A stretch of DNA of 64,000 bases from Hyphomicrobiales bacterium (lineage in GTDB: Bacteria; Pseudomonadota; Alphaproteobacteria; Rhizobiales; Rhizobiaceae). The DNA lies in the NCBI GenBank assembly GCA_900469345.1, contig UBWZ01000003.1, positions 266,577 to 330,576 on the forward strand. Direction: 5' to 3'. This document shows positions 62,954 to 64,000 of the stretch, one piece after another. The notes below the pieces were generated by a model. The model was not told the DNA's origin. It worked only from the letters and a program-made list of their open reading frames with translations, and searched no databases. The first letter of the stretch is position 1, and each line of letters starts with the position of its first letter. A program made the position numbers and the translations under genes.

Positions 62954-63158
62954 TGCAATTGTCGTTATTTTCGCGACGGCCGCATCATCCATCTGCGACC
63001 ATAGGGCAATGCCTCAGAGATGAGCTGCTATGTCCAGGCAAAAGACCACGAGGCGGCAACGCGCCTGCTCAAGCAGGGTGCTTGGCCTCATTCGCTGCTT
63101 TGCGGCGGCCCACCCCCATCACCGACCGTAGAAGTGAAGCGGCGACGGAGTCTTCTTG

Positions 63159-64000
63159 ATGACGAACAAAATCATTCCCGTGATCATGGCTGGCGGCAAG
63201 GGCACACGCCTATGGCCACTGTCGCGCGCTTCTGCGCCCAAGCAGTTCATTCAGTTTGTCGGCGACCGCACCCTTTTCCAGGCCACGCTGTCGCGGGTCT
63301 CGAACCCCGAGCTGTATGAGCCGGCCATCGTCATCACCAATGGAGATTTCCGTTTCCTCGCCGCCGAACAGGCCCGCGAACTGGGCGTGGCGCTCTCGGC
63401 CATCCTGCTCGAGCCGGTTGCCCGCAACACCGCGCCCGCCGTCGCCGCCGCGGCGGCCTTCGTCGCCGATCGTTTCGAGGACGGCGCGATCCTGCAGGTG
63501 CTGGCCTCCGACCACGAGATCGTGTCCGACGCCGGCTACTATGATGCCATCCGCACGGCCCGCGACACGGCAGCCTCTGGCAAACTCGTCACCTTCGGCA
63601 TCGCGCCGACCGAGCCGGCAACCGGCTACGGCTATATCGAAGTGGGCGCCAAGCTGAAGACGGGCGCCTGCGCCGTCAAGCGCTTCGTGGAGAAGCCGGC
63701 TCTCGCGGAAGCGGAAAAAATGCTGGCGGCAGGCGATTACGTGTGGAATTCCGGGATCTTCATGTTCCAGGCTGGCCAGGTGCTGGATGAACTGCGCAAT
63801 TTCGCACCCCAGGTCGCCGAAGCTGCGGTCGCCGCCGTCCGCAAGGCCGAAGGCGATCTCGATTTCGTGCGGCTGGACGCCGCGACCTTCTCCGCCAGCC
63901 CCGACATTTCCGTCGATTATGCACTGATGGAAAAGACGGCCAACGCCGCGGTCGTCCCCTCCTCCTTCACCTGGTCGGATATGGGCAGCTGGGACGCCGT
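63159..64000 (+). CDS. manC: Mannose-1-phosphate guanylyltransferase, N-terminal part, cut by the window edge
   Basis: An ATG at 63159 behind CGGAG opens a frame running past the window end; about 280 residues are visible. The start MTNKIIPVIMAGGKGTRLWP has the GGxGTRLWP nucleotide-binding loop, then SRASAPKQFIQFVGDRTLFQ, EPVARNTAPAVAAAA, LASDHEIVSD, VEKPALAEA, VWNSGIFMF and SVDYALMEK, ending near SFTWSDMGSWDAV. This matches the ManC class (GDP-mannose synthesis from mannose-1-phosphate and GTP), usually fused to a phosphomannose isomerase in rhizobia. The sequence is GC-rich again, so it marks the island's right edge. It may supply GDP-mannose to the glycosyltransferases to the left. Confidence 0.95.
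   Translation, partial: MTNKIIPVIMAGGKGTRLWPLSRASAPKQFIQFVGDRTLFQATLSRVSNPELYEPAIVITNGDFRFLAAEQARELGVALSAILLEPVARNTAPAVAAAAAFVADRFEDGAILQVLASDHEIVSDAGYYDAIRTARDTAASGKLVTFGIAPTEPATGYGYIEVGAKLKTGACAVKRFVEKPALAEAEKMLAAGDYVWNSGIFMFQAGQVLDELRNFAPQVAEAAVAAVRKAEGDLDFVRLDAATFSASPDISVDYALMEKTANAAVVPSSFTWSDMGSWDA

Noticed and set aside
62954..63158. Short frame before manC beginning MSCYVQAKDHEA
   Set aside because: Runs through the manC start in another frame and shows no conserved domain.

Overview
The window looks like the chromosome of an alphaproteobacterium of the Rhizobiales (Rhizobium/Agrobacterium/Ensifer type). The evidence is high GC over most of its length, a GcrA cell-cycle regulator with CcrM-type GANTC sites beside it, a SAM-II riboswitch before metZ, a PodJ-like polarity protein, an OpgC-type acyltransferase and a RIME-like intergenic repeat. 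No rRNA, CRISPR array or intact transposase was seen. There is one tRNA gene, tRNA-Gly(CCC).

Layout. 1-7.86 kb is a housekeeping block: the start of a PACE-type efflux gene, gcrA, argD-argF (arginine), hslO (redox chaperone), apaG, metZ under a SAM-II riboswitch, and a long-form dCTP deaminase. After tRNA-Gly (7949-8022) comes an accessory cluster at 8.34-12.73 kb: a HAD phosphatase, a protein with two fused nucleotidyltransferase domains, a third nucleotidyltransferase, a GDPD-like phosphodiesterase and an ABC-2 polysaccharide permease without its ATPase. This looks like synthesis and export of a nucleotide-activated surface-glycan precursor, but the substrate is unknown. It is the best candidate in the window for an undescribed system.

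12.9-37.6 kb is mixed core: an inner-membrane GT2 glycosyltransferase, an orphan solute-binding protein, an S24 regulator, a LuxR-type response regulator, DUF952-pyrD, a HAD dehalogenase, a MATE/CAP-lipoprotein/DUF6460 operon, a TPR methyltransferase, two tandem YitT proteins, a ligase-associated helicase with the PdeM phosphoesterase, hydrolases, a ClC protein, a TSUP/TIGR02186 pair and the large PodJ-like protein. 38.1-43.6 kb is a beta-oxidation operon (acyl-CoA dehydrogenase, thiolase, FadB/J-like protein) whose promoter is overlaid by a 26-bp palindrome. 43.8-53.5 kb carries a SRAP protein, OpgC, a symporter-fused hybrid histidine kinase, mscL, an aminotransferase, galE and a polysaccharide deacetylase.

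53.54-63.16 kb is a visibly AT-richer, scarred island. It opens with the 3' end of an SDR gene abutting the N-terminus of a phage-type integrase. It then holds an empty stretch, two GT4 glycosyltransferases, a helical-repeat protein, an intact glmS, a broken glmU 3' end, a DUF1796-like protein and an unrecognised glycosyltransferase-like protein. GC-rich sequence resumes with the start of a mannose-1-phosphate guanylyltransferase gene that runs off the window. GlmS (glucosamine-6-phosphate), GalE (UDP-galactose) and ManC (GDP-mannose) could feed the glycosyltransferases of this exopolysaccharide or capsule region.
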